NCBI RefSeq assembly: GCF_020215645.1
Contig: NZ_CP084058.1
Location: 4,278,001 to 4,342,000 of the forward strand
Source of the DNA: Nonomuraea gerenzanensis
GTDB taxonomy: Bacteria; Actinomycetota; Actinomycetes; Streptosporangiales; Streptosporangiaceae
Direction of reading: 5' to 3'
Length of the DNA stretch: 64,000 nt
Part shown: positions 27,101 to 34,789 of the stretch, one piece after another
How positions within the stretch are numbered: position 1 is the stretch's first letter
Layout of the letters: each line of letters begins with the position of its first letter
Translations under genes and position numbers: made by a program
Notes under the pieces: generated by a model
Told to the model about the DNA's origin: nothing
The model's database searches: none
What the model saw: the letters and a program-made list of their open reading frames with translations, nothing else

Positions 27101-27314
27101 GCAGGAGGCCGTGGCGGATCGGGCGGAGGAGGTGTGGGAACTGCTGGAGCAGGGGGCGCACGTGTACGTCTGCGGTGACGGGCTGCGGATGGCGCCCGCC
27201 GTACGGCAGGCCCTGCTCGACATCCACCGCAGCAGGACCGGTGACGAGGACGGCGCGGCGTGGCTGGCCCGGCTGGAGGCGGACGGGCGTTACCAGCAGG
27301 ACGTGTTCGCCTGA
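24189..27314 (+). CDS. Self-sufficient cytochrome P450-reductase, CYP102 (P450 BM3) type
   Basis: 1041 residues, close to the 1049 of P450 BM3. P450 domain 1-450: oxygen-activation AGHETTS (264-270, T268), ExxR in LEETLR, and haem loop FGNGERACIG with C401. F87 and R47, which shape BM3's fatty-acid channel, are kept, but the position of Tyr51 is Met. Then a flavodoxin-like FMN domain (VAYGSNLGTS, about 475-620) and an FAD/NADPH domain (RYYSVSSSP, GPGTGFAPLRGF, VYVCGDG). It hydroxylates fatty acids or similar molecules using NADPH without partner proteins. AAGGGAG precedes ATG 24189. Followed by a terminator. Confidence 0.95.
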   Translation: MARIPAPQGLPLVGNTLQIPSDAPVEHFVKVASRYDEGIFQLEIAGRRVIMVYDPDMVAEVCDESRFVKRLRPPLTIVRDFGGDGLFTADHDEPVWGHAHRILMPAFSQRSMKAYYPQFLEVAKQLVTSWAARQGEDLPVADDMTRLTLDTISLTGFGYRFNSFDSPELHPFLQAMGGALTEAMHRNQQLPFVTKLKKRNEETYQRDIATMQALVDEVIKQRRAEGGGGSKDLLGLMLEASDPQSGARLSDENIRNQVLTFLIAGHETTSGLLSFALYNLLREPHLLARAYEEVDRLLPGDEPPAYETIMKLDVIPRILEETLRVWSPIPVFGVTAVQDTMIGGYLIPKNQSVGVLLPPLHRSAKAWEQPDEFDIDRWLPENRKRHHPGAYKPFGNGERACIGRQFALTEARLALALILRRFALSDPNVYRMKTKQTLTLKPDGFTLRVRERRAHERAVATALPEQESEQRDVAVTGVPLTVAYGSNLGTSSDIAERLAERAGRAGFAVTLTTLDELAPPSEGLLIVVASSYNGKAPDNAQRFDELETLPDLSGVRLAVLGCGNTQWPTYQDFPRRAYEKLTAAGAVPLVERGEADTDGDFDGDVSAWTARLWAALAEEYSASSDLGAGAAGPRYEMEVLTETEVRPSVVSERAFPLTVISNEELTGDPEGLWDFSVEAPRPGVRSIVARLPEGVTYAAGDHVAVFAKNDPELVEWALRCLRVPREQVVRLRAAGATHLPVDTPVTAGLLLTEFAELQEVATRADLEALAAHTACPWTNGQLAELTASYADEILAKRVSTLALLERFPAIELPLPVFLELAGPIKPRYYSVSSSPLADPGTVRLTVGLVEGPAWSGTGTYQGMCSAYLAGLRPGEVFYGYIRVPAPPFRLPDDPATPVILVGPGTGFAPLRGFLEERALSGASGRAEVFTGCRHPEHDLLYAGELAAWEAADLVRVHRAYSAVAGHPYRFVQEAVADRAEEVWELLEQGAHVYVCGDGLRMAPAVRQALLDIHRSRTGDEDGAAWLARLEADGRYQQDVFA

Positions 27315-27324
27315 CCTGCGGGCA

Positions 27325-27357
27325 CGCGGGCTCCGGTCCCCACGGCCGGAGCCCGCG
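27325..27357 (+). terminator. Intrinsic terminator after the P450 gene
   Basis: A 12-bp perfect stem (CGCGGGCTCCGG at 27325-27336, CCGGAGCCCGCG at 27346-27357) with a 9-base loop starts 11 bases after the stop codon. Confidence 0.8.
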
Positions 27358-27515
27358 GCGCTGGGAAGCCCGGCGGAAAACCTCAACTTCCCTTTATCGA
27401 CAATCCGGACTTAACACTGCATCTTGGGATATAACCGCAGCACGCGCGACATATCCGTGGAACATGCTCGAAACCTTTCCACGGCACTGTGAGAGCCTCT
27501 GGAAAGGGGGCGGAC

Positions 27516-28121
27516 ATGCTGCTGCGACTGAGGGTGTCGTTGCCCGACCGGCCGGGTGGTCTCGGCCAGGTCGCCAAGGCGCTGGGTGCGCTGGGAGCGG
27601 ACATCCTGCAGGTCACCGTGCTCGAACGCGAGGCCGGCAGGGCCGTGGACGACTTCACCGTCTCCTGGCCCGGGCCGGTGACCGCCGCCGAGGCACGCGA
27701 GCGGCTGTCCGCCATGCCCGGCGTGCGGGTGGAAGGCGTGTGGGCGACCAAGGAGGTGCCCGGCTCGGCGCCCGACTACGACCTGCTGATGCACGTGGCC
27801 GCCGAGCCCGCCAGGGGTTTCGCCACGCTCGTGGACGCCCTGCCCGCCTTGTGCGGCGCGGAGTGGTCGGTGGCCGTGGCCGACGGCGCCGTGCGGCACG
27901 CCTCGCTGGCCGCGCCCAGCGAGTTCGACCTGCCGGAGTCGCCGCCGCGGGCCATCTGCGTGGACGCCAAGGAGGTGCGGCTGATGTTGCTGCCCGTGCT
28001 CACCGCCGGGATGCACGTGGTGGTGGCGCGGGCCGAGGGGCCGGTCTTCCACCGCGCCGAGGTCGAGCGGGCCGCGCGCATCGTGGACGTGGTCTCGAAG
28101 CTGGCGGCGCGCGCCTCCTGA
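27516..28121 (+). CDS. ACT-domain amino-acid-binding protein
   Basis: 201 residues from ATG 27516, preceded by GGAAAGGGGG; an upstream in-frame GTG at 27489 would cover that ribosome site. The N-terminal ACT domain is clear (LRVSLPDRPGGLGQVAKALG, AGRAVDDFTVSWP). The second half (about 95-201) is less conserved and may be a diverged ligand-binding region. Stand-alone ACT proteins sense amino acids and modulate enzymes or regulators. No operon partner is evident; it lies between the P450 terminator and the MaoC operon. Confidence 0.78.
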   Translation: MLLRLRVSLPDRPGGLGQVAKALGALGADILQVTVLEREAGRAVDDFTVSWPGPVTAAEARERLSAMPGVRVEGVWATKEVPGSAPDYDLLMHVAAEPARGFATLVDALPALCGAEWSVAVADGAVRHASLAAPSEFDLPESPPRAICVDAKEVRLMLLPVLTAGMHVVVARAEGPVFHRAEVERAARIVDVVSKLAARAS

Positions 28122-28124
28122 GGG

Positions 28125-28152
28125 GATGATTGACCGAACAATCATCTGGTCA
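28125..28152. promoter_or_regulatory. Candidate operator upstream of the MaoC / acyl-CoA dehydrogenase pair
   Basis: Two overlapping inverted repeats occur here: GATGATTG (28125-28132) with CAATCATC (28139-28146), and TGACC (28131-28135) with GGTCA (28148-28152). The second resembles sites bound by TetR-type acyl-CoA regulators in actinobacteria. No TetR gene is adjacent. Confidence 0.45.
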
Positions 28153-28195
28153 CTAACGTGGGCCTCCTGCATCGTGTGAGCAACAGGAGCAGCCC

Positions 28196-28708
28196 GTGAC
28201 CGTGCACGAGCCCGCCATCGGCCGCTACTACGAGGACTTCACCGTAGGGGACGTCTACCAGCACCCGATGGGCCGCACGATCAGCGAGACGGACAACACC
28301 TGGTTCACGCTCCTGACGATGAACACGAACCAGAACCACTTCAACGCCCACCTCGCGGCCAGATCGCCCACCGGAAAGATCATCGTCAACTCGGGGCTGA
28401 GCGTGGCCGTCGTGCTCGGCCTGTCCGTCATCGACGTCAGCCAGACCGCGATCGTCAACCTGGGCTGGGACGGCATCAAGCTCACCCATCCCGTGTTCGT
28501 GGGCGACACCCTGTACGCGGAGTCGAAGGTGACCGGCAAACGCGAGTCGAAGTCGCGGCCGTACGCCGGGATCGTCACCTGCTACACCCGCGGGCTCAAC
28601 CAGGACGGCGACGAGGTCATGTCCTGGACCCGGACCGTCATGGTCTACAGGCGCGACGCCCCGCACGACAAGGGCTACTTCCCCCAGGCCAGGACCGGCC
28701 CGCTCTGA
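28196..28708 (+). CDS. MaoC-like hotdog-fold hydratase
   Basis: 170 residues from GTG 28196 with AGGAGC upstream. The N-terminal YYEDFTVGDVY and SETDNTWFTLLTMNTNQNHFN segments fit the MaoC/mesaconyl-type enoyl-CoA hydratases; the conserved Asp and His are in TETD-like SETDN and NQNHF. It would hydrate a 2-enoyl-CoA thioester. Ten bases before the acyl-CoA dehydrogenase, with which it forms an operon for dehydrogenation followed by hydration of an acyl-CoA. The substrate chain is unknown. Confidence 0.85.
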   Translation: MTVHEPAIGRYYEDFTVGDVYQHPMGRTISETDNTWFTLLTMNTNQNHFNAHLAARSPTGKIIVNSGLSVAVVLGLSVIDVSQTAIVNLGWDGIKLTHPVFVGDTLYAESKVTGKRESKSRPYAGIVTCYTRGLNQDGDEVMSWTRTVMVYRRDAPHDKGYFPQARTGPL

Positions 28709-28718
28709 GGAGGCGCAC

Positions 28719-29882
28719 ATGGACTTCGAGCTGACCGACGAGCAGAGGGCGTTCCGCGAGACCCTGCGCGCGTTCGTGGACAAGGAGATCGTGCCGGTCG
28801 CGACCGAGTGGGAGCACTCCGGGCGCTATCCCGCCGAGATCGTCGACAAGATGAAGCAGATGGGGCTGTTCGGCCTGTCCGTGCCCGAGGAGTACGGCGG
28901 GATGGCGGCCGACATGGTGTCGTTCGCGCTGGTCTTCGAGGAGATCGCGCGCGGCTGGATGGGCGTGGCGGGCACGATCGGCTCCCACTCGCTGGCCTGC
29001 TGGATGATCGCCCGCCACGGCACCGAGGAGCAGAAGCGGCTGCACCTGCCCGACCTGGCCGCAGGCACCCGGCGTACCGCGATCGCGCTGACCGAGCCGG
29101 GCGCCGGCACCGACCTGCAGGGCATCCAGACACGCGCCGTCCGCGACGGCGACCACTACGTGGTGACCGGCACCAAGACGTGGATCACCAACGCCCGCCA
29201 CGCCGACCCGCTGCCCGTGCTCGTCAAGACCTCGATCGCCGAGCCCGCCCACAAGGGCATGTCGGTGCTGCTCGTGGACCCCTCCACGCCGGGCTTCAGC
29301 GTCAGCCGCGACCTGCCCAAGCTCGGCTACAAGGGCACCGAGACGTGCGAGGTGGTGCTCGACGAGGTGCGCGTGCCGCTCTCCTGCCTGCTCGGCGGCG
29401 TCGAGGGGCGCGGCATGCAGCAGGTGCTCGGCGGGCTGGAGATGGGCCGCGTCAACATCGCCGCGCGCGCCGTCGGCGTCGCCCAGGCCGCCTACGACGC
29501 CGCGCTCGCCTACGCCCGTGAGCGCACCGCCTTCGGCCAGCCGATCTCCGACTTCCAGGCCATCCAGCTCAAGCTCGCCGACATGGCCACGGAGATCCAG
29601 GCCGCCCGGCTGCTCACGTACTGGGCCGCGTCCCAGGCCGACGGCGGCAGGCGGGTGGACATGGAGGCGGGCATGGCCAAGTACTTCGCCTCGGAGGTGG
29701 CGCTCAAAGCGTCGCTGGAGGCGATGCGCATCCACGGTGGGTACGGGTACTCGCAGGAGTACGTGGTCGAGCGGCTCTACCGGGACGCGCCGCTGATGGC
29801 GATCGGCGAGGGCACCAACGACGTGCAGCGCATGGTCATCGCCCGCGCGCTCGTCTCGGGGAAGGGCAAGGTCGGCTGGTAG
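28719..29882 (+). CDS. Acyl-CoA dehydrogenase
   Basis: 387 residues, standard family length, GAGGAGG six bases before the ATG. The three domains are visible: N-terminal helical (FELTDEQRAFRETLRAFV), middle beta (ALTEPGAGTDLQGIQT, signature 1) and C-terminal helical (IHGGYGYSQEYVVERLYRDA, signature 2, here partly quoted as HGGYGYSQEY). The catalytic base is the Glu in IGEGTNDVQ. It forms a trans-2,3-double bond in an acyl-CoA using FAD and passes electrons to ETF. Paired with the MaoC hydratase. Confidence 0.93.
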   Translation: MDFELTDEQRAFRETLRAFVDKEIVPVATEWEHSGRYPAEIVDKMKQMGLFGLSVPEEYGGMAADMVSFALVFEEIARGWMGVAGTIGSHSLACWMIARHGTEEQKRLHLPDLAAGTRRTAIALTEPGAGTDLQGIQTRAVRDGDHYVVTGTKTWITNARHADPLPVLVKTSIAEPAHKGMSVLLVDPSTPGFSVSRDLPKLGYKGTETCEVVLDEVRVPLSCLLGGVEGRGMQQVLGGLEMGRVNIAARAVGVAQAAYDAALAYARERTAFGQPISDFQAIQLKLADMATEIQAARLLTYWAASQADGGRRVDMEAGMAKYFASEVALKASLEAMRIHGGYGYSQEYVVERLYRDAPLMAIGEGTNDVQRMVIARALVSGKGKVGW

Positions 29883-29918
29883 GAGGCCGCTCCTTATCCT
29901 GGTGGAGGGAGGGATGCC

Positions 29919-31004
29919 ATGTCCGACCAGCACCGGCGTTCAAGCGACCACGAGGACGGGCACGAGCACGGGCACGGGCATGGGCACGGGCAGCCGGGGG
30001 AAGAGCGGCGTCGCGGGGTCGGGGCCGTGCTGGGCAGGATCGCCCACGCCCTGGCGCCGCACAGCCACGACACCTCCGACAAGACCGACAGCGCCCTGGA
30101 GGCCAGTAACCGGGGCATGCGCGTGCTGGGCATCTCCTTCGCCGTCCTCATGCTCACCGCCGCCGTCCAGGCGGTCATCGTCTACGCGTCCGGCTCCGTC
30201 GCGCTGCTCGGCGACACGCTGCACAACCTCGCCGACGCCCTCACCGCCGTGCCGCTGGCCATCGCGTTCTCGCTCGGCCGCCGCGCCGCCAACCGCCGCT
30301 TCACCTACGGGTACGGCCGCGCCGAGGACCTGGCCGGCATCGTCATCGTGCTGCTCATCACCGCCTCCGCTGCCCTGGCCGGGTACGAGGCGGTGCGGCG
30401 GCTGCTCGACCCCCAGGAGATCCAGGCCGTGGGCTGGGTGGCCGGGGCGGCGGTGATCGGGTTCGCCGGGAACGAGTGGGTGGCCCGCTACCGCATCAAG
30501 GTCGGCAAGGAGATCGGCTCGGCCGCGCTGGTCGCCGACGGGCTGCACGCCAGGACCGACGGCTTCACCTCGCTGGCCGTGCTGCTCGGCGCGGGCGGCG
30601 CCGCGCTCGGCTTCCCCGTGGCCGACCCCGTGGTGGGGCTGCTCATCACGATCGCCATCTGCTTCGTGCTGCGTGACGCGGCTCGCGAGATCTACCACCG
30701 GCTGATGGACGCCGTAGATCCGGTGCTGGTGGACGACGCCGAGCGCATCCTGGCGACGGTGGAGGGGGTGCGGCGGGTGGAGTCCGTACGGTTGCGGTGG
30801 ATCGGGCATGCGTTGCACGCCGAGGTGGAGATTCTCGTCGATCACGACATGTCGGTCGTGGCCGCTCACAAGGTGGCCGTCGAAGCAGAGCACCGGCTCA
30901 TCCACGACCTGCCCCGGCTCCGCGCCGCCACCGTCCACACCGACCCGGACGGCCCCGACGGCGCCGACCACCACTCGCCCCTCTCCACCCACCGCACCCC
31001 CTGA
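29919..31004 (+). CDS. Cation diffusion facilitator (CDF) metal exporter
   Basis: 361 residues. A His-rich N-terminus (HEHGHGHGHG) precedes about six membrane helices; the metal-site motifs HNLAD (TM2) and HARTD (TM5) give the two HxxxD pairs typical of Zn2+ or Co2+/Fe2+ CDF transporters. A cytoplasmic ferredoxin-like domain follows (VEGVRRVESVRLRWIGH). It exports divalent metal by proton antiport. The His-Asp rich tail ends inside the first unit of a tandem repeat, which contains the TGA stop. Confidence 0.9.
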   Translation: MSDQHRRSSDHEDGHEHGHGHGHGQPGEERRRGVGAVLGRIAHALAPHSHDTSDKTDSALEASNRGMRVLGISFAVLMLTAAVQAVIVYASGSVALLGDTLHNLADALTAVPLAIAFSLGRRAANRRFTYGYGRAEDLAGIVIVLLITASAALAGYEAVRRLLDPQEIQAVGWVAGAAVIGFAGNEWVARYRIKVGKEIGSAALVADGLHARTDGFTSLAVLLGAGGAALGFPVADPVVGLLITIAICFVLRDAAREIYHRLMDAVDPVLVDDAERILATVEGVRRVESVRLRWIGHALHAEVEILVDHDMSVVAAHKVAVEAEHRLIHDLPRLRAATVHTDPDGPDGADHHSPLSTHRTP

Positions 31005-31101
31005 CCGCCGCCCGTCCCCTGACCGCCGCCCGGCCTCTGCCGCCGCCCGCCCCCTGACGGTGGCCGCCCCCTGACGGCGGCTCGGCTCCTGTCACGGCCA
31101 C
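30998..31101 (+). repeat. Imperfect 17-18 bp tandem repeat at the 3' end of the CDF gene
   Basis: Six units: CCCCTGACCGCCGCCCGT (30998-31015), the same with final G (31016-31033), CCTCTGCCGCCGCCCGC (31034-31050), CCCCTGACGGTGGCCGC (31051-31067), CCCCTGACGGCGGCTCGG (31068-31085) and a degenerate last unit (to 31101). The TGA stop of the CDF gene is in unit 1. Confidence 0.85.
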
Positions 31102-31156
31102 CTCCCGGAAGGACATCAACCCCTGCCGACCCCCGCATCACCGCGGCCGGAAGGGG

Positions 31157-31162
31157 TAGGTT
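31157..31162 (+). promoter_or_regulatory. -10 element of a leaderless promoter
   Basis: TAGGTT ends seven bases before GTG 31170. No Shine-Dalgarno site precedes the GTG, so transcription probably starts at the acyltransferase start codon. Confidence 0.55.
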
Positions 31163-31169
31163 GGGGCGG

Positions 31170-32486
31170 GTGTCCGCCGCCGCCGTTCCCGCCGCCACCC
31201 CCGCCGCACCGAGCCCCGCCGCGAGGCTGGCCTGGCTGGACGCCCTGCGGGGCATCGGCGCGCTGGCCGTGGTGGCCGAGCACCTGCTGCCGTGGTTCGT
31301 GCCCGCGCTCCGGCCGTACTGGTTCAGCCTGGGCGTCTACGGCATCCTGGTCTTCTTCCTGGTCAGCGGCTACATCATCCCCACGTCCCTGGAACGGCAC
31401 GGCGACGTCAGGGCGTTCTGGATCAGCCGCTTCTTCCGCCTCTACCCGCTCTACCTCGCCGTCATCGCCCTCGTCCTGGCCCTGGCCTGGTGGGTGCCGG
31501 TGCGCGGGGAGGTGCCGCGCGACGGGAGCGCGGTGGCGGCGCACGCGACCATGCTGCTCGACGTCGTCAGCGTCGGCGGCGTGGCCGACACCATGTGGAC
31601 ACTGTCGTACGAGATGGTGTTCTACCTGCTGGTCACGGCGCTGTTCCTGACCCGGGGGCACGACCGCAGCGGGACGTGGTCGATGCTCTTCGCGGCGGCG
31701 GCCGTGGTGGTGGGGCTGGTGGCGTCGGGCGCGCTGTTCAAGGGCGGGTGGCCGGCGTACGTGTCGTGCGCGGTGTTCGTCGTCGGCCTGGCAGGCGTGC
31801 TGGTGGGCAGGTTCCGTACGGCCGCCGCCTGCCTGCTCGGTGTCATGGCGGTGACGGCGCTGGTGCTGAGCAGCCGGGTGCCGTGGCTGGGCACGGCGGT
31901 GCTGGCGGTGATGTTCGCGGGCACGGCGATCCACCGGTGGGAGCGCGGGACGGGCGGGCTGTGGCCGGTCGCGGTCACCTCGGCGCTGGTCGCGATCGCA
32001 CCCTTGTGGGCCATCGAGAGCGGCTGGTGGTGGGTGCGGGCCGACGTGTGGATCACCACGATCGCGCTGGCCGGGGCCACGTTCGCGGGCGGGATGGCGC
32101 TGCGCGGGCGGCGGCTGCCCCGCGTGCTGGTGTGGTTCGGGCTGATCAGCTACTCGCTGTACCTGGTGCACCATCCGCTGCTGAAGTACTTCGTGGAGCT
32201 CTCCGGCGACCTGCGGCGGGCGGCGCTGCCGGTGCAGCTCGGCATGTCGGCGCTGGCGGTGGCCGTGATCATCGGCGCCAGCGCGCTGACCTACCGCTAC
32301 GTCGAGCGGCCCATGCAGGACCTGGGCCGCCGCGTGTCACGCCGATACCGGCACCGGCTCCAGGGCGGCGGCGATCAGCGGGTGGCGCGTCAGGACCCCG
32401 GCCACGACGGGGTCCTCGGCCATCAGGAACGCCAGGTGCCTGACCGCGTGCGCGACCACGTTGGCCAGGGCGATCCGCTCGGGTGA
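31170..32486 (+). CDS. Membrane acyltransferase (acyltransferase 3 family)
   Basis: 438 residues. LAWLDALRGIGALAVVAEH is the N-terminal signature of the family, with the His-containing first helix; about ten membrane helices follow, with FISRFFRLYPLY-like SRFFRLYPLY and SYSLYLVHHP motifs. Such proteins O-acylate sugars, antibiotics or peptidoglycan from acyl-CoA. GTG 31170 is preferred over TTG 31161 because TAGGTT sits correctly for a leaderless mRNA. After YVERPMQDLGRR the last 45 or so residues look unconserved and run 150 bp antisense over the convergent gene at 32337. Confidence 0.85.
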   Translation: MSAAAVPAATPAAPSPAARLAWLDALRGIGALAVVAEHLLPWFVPALRPYWFSLGVYGILVFFLVSGYIIPTSLERHGDVRAFWISRFFRLYPLYLAVIALVLALAWWVPVRGEVPRDGSAVAAHATMLLDVVSVGGVADTMWTLSYEMVFYLLVTALFLTRGHDRSGTWSMLFAAAAVVVGLVASGALFKGGWPAYVSCAVFVVGLAGVLVGRFRTAAACLLGVMAVTALVLSSRVPWLGTAVLAVMFAGTAIHRWERGTGGLWPVAVTSALVAIAPLWAIESGWWWVRADVWITTIALAGATFAGGMALRGRRLPRVLVWFGLISYSLYLVHHPLLKYFVELSGDLRRAALPVQLGMSALAVAVIIGASALTYRYVERPMQDLGRRVSRRYRHRLQGGGDQRVARQDPGHDGVLGHQERQVPDRVRDHVGQGDPLG

Positions 32487-32756
32487 CGGCGCCGCCGGGG
32501 CAGCGCCCCTGGCGATCTCCAGCACCGGCACCTCGACGGCGGCCAGCCAGGGCGCCGGATCGGGGCAGACCGCGTACGTCAGCACGATCCGGCCGTCCGG
32601 CTCGTGCCGCCAGCTCGTGGAGTGCACGACGGTGCCGGGGGCGCCGGCCGGGACGCCGGCCAGCCTGCGGGCGGCGTCGTCGGGGCTCTCCCCGTGTAGT
32701 GGCTGGGTAATGGCATGCCGGTATGACCACCGGCTGTCGGTGCTCACCCGTAGCAT
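32337..32756 (-). CDS. Hypothetical protein
   Basis: 139 residues from ATG 32756; a start at ATG 32816 would give 159. Neither has a good ribosome site. No signal or membrane segment. Sequence such as WSYRHAITQPLHGESP and SWRHEPDGRIVLTYAVCPDP looks natural, and I recall similar small actinobacterial proteins of unknown function without a named family. The C-terminal half is mostly helical (NVVAHAVRHLAFLMAEDP). Its 3' end overlaps the tail of the convergent acyltransferase. No function proposed. Confidence 0.7.
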   Translation of the reverse strand: MLRVSTDSRWSYRHAITQPLHGESPDDAARRLAGVPAGAPGTVVHSTSWRHEPDGRIVLTYAVCPDPAPWLAAVEVPVLEIARGAAPAAPSPERIALANVVAHAVRHLAFLMAEDPVVAGVLTRHPLIAAALEPVPVSA

Positions 32757-32912
32757 GAACGTCTCAACCGAGACCACGTGTCTCCCCGTCACCGACGACA
32801 ACTTACTGCCAATCATATGCAAGTGCGTTCGTGAGGCATATGTGTCCTGCTCTTGAAACGTCGCGGGGAGCCGGGTTGTAGTCGAGGGCGTGCGAGAGAG
32901 AGGCCGACACTC

Positions 32913-34106
32913 ATGCCCGGTTTGCTGGTGCTGATGGGGTCGGGCGAGACGAGCCCGACCATGGTCGAGATTCACCGCGCCGCGGCGCGGACGCTGCGCG
33001 CGGGGGCGCGGGCCGTACTGCTCGACACCCCCTACGCCTTCCAGGAGAACCGTGCCGACATCTCCGCCCGCGCTCGCGGATACTTCGCCCACAGCGTGGG
33101 GCTGGATGTCGAGGTGGGGGCCGCGATCACGGGTGCCGACTGGGTGTTCTCCGGCCCGGGCAGCCCCACGTACGCGCTGGACCGGTGGGCCGGCAGCGGT
33201 GTGGCCGGCGACCTGCGGGCCAGGATCCGCGCCAGGCAGGGCGTGACCGTGCTGGCCTCGGCCGCCGCCTGCACCGCCGGCCTGGCCACCGTGCCCGTCT
33301 ACGAGATCTACAAGGTCGGCGCCGAGCCGCACTGGCGCGAGGGCATCGACCTGCTGGAGCCGCTCGGGCTGAAGACGGTGCTGATCCCGCACTTCGACAA
33401 CGCCGAGGGCGGCACCCACGACACCCGCTACTGCTACCTCGGCGAGCGCCGCCTGTCCCGCATGGAGCGCGAGCTGCCGCCCGGCACCGCGGTCCTCGGG
33501 CTCGACGAGCACACGGCCCTGGTCATCGACCTCGACAGCGAGTCGGTGCGCGTGGCGGGCCGCGGCGGCCTCACCGTGCGCCGCCCCGGCTCCCTCACGG
33601 TCCTGCCCACGGGCACCCGCACCGACCTCGACGAGCTGCGCCGCCTGGCCGAGGGCCGCGCCGGCGCCCCCGTCCCGCCCCCGCCCCGGGATCAGGAGGC
33701 GGGGGCGCCCGCCGAGGTGACGCTGGAGGAGTCGATCCACTCGTGCGAGGAGCTGTTCAAGGCCGCCGCCGACCGGCCCGACATGGTGGCGGCGGCGCAG
33801 GCGGTGCTCGACCTGGAGGCGGAGATCGTCAAGTGGGCCGCCGACACGGAGGAGGACGCGGGCGGGGTGGAGCAGGCCAGGGAGCTGATGCGGCTGCTCA
33901 TCGCCCGCCTCGGCGAGCTGGCCGCGGCGGCCAGCCGGCGCTCTGAGGGGTTGCCCGCGCTGGTGGAGCCGCTGCTGGAGCTGCGGGGCGAGTTGCGGGG
34001 CAAGGGGTGTTACGACGTGGCCGACGCGTTGCGGCAGGCCATGGCGCGGGGCGGGGTCGCGGTGGAGGACACCCCGCACGGCCCCCGGTGGTCGGCGGGC
34101 TCGTGA
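32913..34106 (+). CDS. Peptidase S51-like / glutamine amidotransferase-fold protein with CysRS-type C-terminal domain
   Basis: 397 residues from ATG 32913 (AGAGAGG upstream). Residues 1-240 resemble the cyanophycinase/S51 fold: MPGLLVLMGSGETSPTMV, then TVLASAAACTAGLAT at the nucleophile elbow, and later PHFDNAEGGTHD. The usual GxSAGA elbow is changed, so peptidase activity is doubtful. A Pro-rich linker near 255 leads to helices. The last 55 or so residues (KGCYDVADALRQAMARGG, VEDTPHGPRW) match the C-terminal domain of cysteinyl-tRNA synthetase. This combination is known only as an uncharacterised class to me. Confidence 0.75.
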   Translation: MPGLLVLMGSGETSPTMVEIHRAAARTLRAGARAVLLDTPYAFQENRADISARARGYFAHSVGLDVEVGAAITGADWVFSGPGSPTYALDRWAGSGVAGDLRARIRARQGVTVLASAAACTAGLATVPVYEIYKVGAEPHWREGIDLLEPLGLKTVLIPHFDNAEGGTHDTRYCYLGERRLSRMERELPPGTAVLGLDEHTALVIDLDSESVRVAGRGGLTVRRPGSLTVLPTGTRTDLDELRRLAEGRAGAPVPPPPRDQEAGAPAEVTLEESIHSCEELFKAAADRPDMVAAAQAVLDLEAEIVKWAADTEEDAGGVEQARELMRLLIARLGELAAAASRRSEGLPALVEPLLELRGELRGKGCYDVADALRQAMARGGVAVEDTPHGPRWSAGS

Positions 34107-34137
34107 GCCCGGGTGCGGGCCTGGCCGGCCCGCGTCG

Positions 34138-34761
34138 CTAGAACGTCCGCGCCAGCTCCCTGGCCCGCTCGTCCGCCTGCTTGCGCTCGTGCTCGTACGA
34201 GCCCGTCAGCGTCGGATGATGCCGGACGGTCACGACGTCGCCGATGCCCGCCCATCGCAGCCATCCCTCGAAGAACGTGGACTGGAAGTCGATCCCGAAC
34301 TCCGGCCCCAGGCCCGGCCCCCACACGGCGCTGGTGTAGACGACGGCGGCGCGCTTGCCCGTGACGAGGCCGCGGTAGCCGGTCTCCGGGTGCACGTCGA
34401 AGACCAGCGCGGGCTGGCTGACGACGTCGATGAACTGCTTCAGCTTGTACGGCACCCCCGAGTTCCACATCGGCACGCTGAACAGGTAGCGGTCGTAGGC
34501 GTCGAAGCGCTCGAACGTGCGCACGGCGGCCTCCCACGCCCGCGCCTGCTCGCCCTCCGGCGTGCCGCCCCCGAACACGGTCATCTTGGCGTGCGCGGCG
34601 GCCGGGCCGAACTCGGGGAGCGTGCCGTCCCACAGGTCGAAGTGGTCCACGGTGGAGCCGGGATGGGTGGCGAGGTACTCCTCGGTGAACGTCCGGGCGA
34701 TGGCCAGGGAGATCGATTCGGCTCCGCGCGGTGAGGCGGAGATGTGCAGCAGGCGGCTCAT
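34138..34761 (-). CDS. azoR: FMN-dependent NADH-azoreductase
   Basis: 207 residues from ATG 34761 with GAAGGAG nine bases upstream. The flavodoxin-like fold is typical of AzoR: LHISASPRGAESISLAIA (FMN phosphate loop), VPMWNSGVPYKLKQFID and VYTSAVWGPG. These enzymes reduce quinones and azo compounds with NADH and protect against thiol stress. Two palindromes at 34790-34837 lie upstream, implying a dedicated repressor, but none is adjacent. Confidence 0.92.
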   Translation of the reverse strand: MSRLLHISASPRGAESISLAIARTFTEEYLATHPGSTVDHFDLWDGTLPEFGPAAAHAKMTVFGGGTPEGEQARAWEAAVRTFERFDAYDRYLFSVPMWNSGVPYKLKQFIDVVSQPALVFDVHPETGYRGLVTGKRAAVVYTSAVWGPGLGPEFGIDFQSTFFEGWLRWAGIGDVVTVRHHPTLTGSYEHERKQADERARELARTF

Positions 34762-34789
34762 GGTGCAGGGCTCCTTCGCTTGACACGTT

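Noticed and set aside
30968..31101. CRISPR-like array
   Set aside because: Units are contiguous without spacers and vary in sequence; it is a simple tandem repeat.
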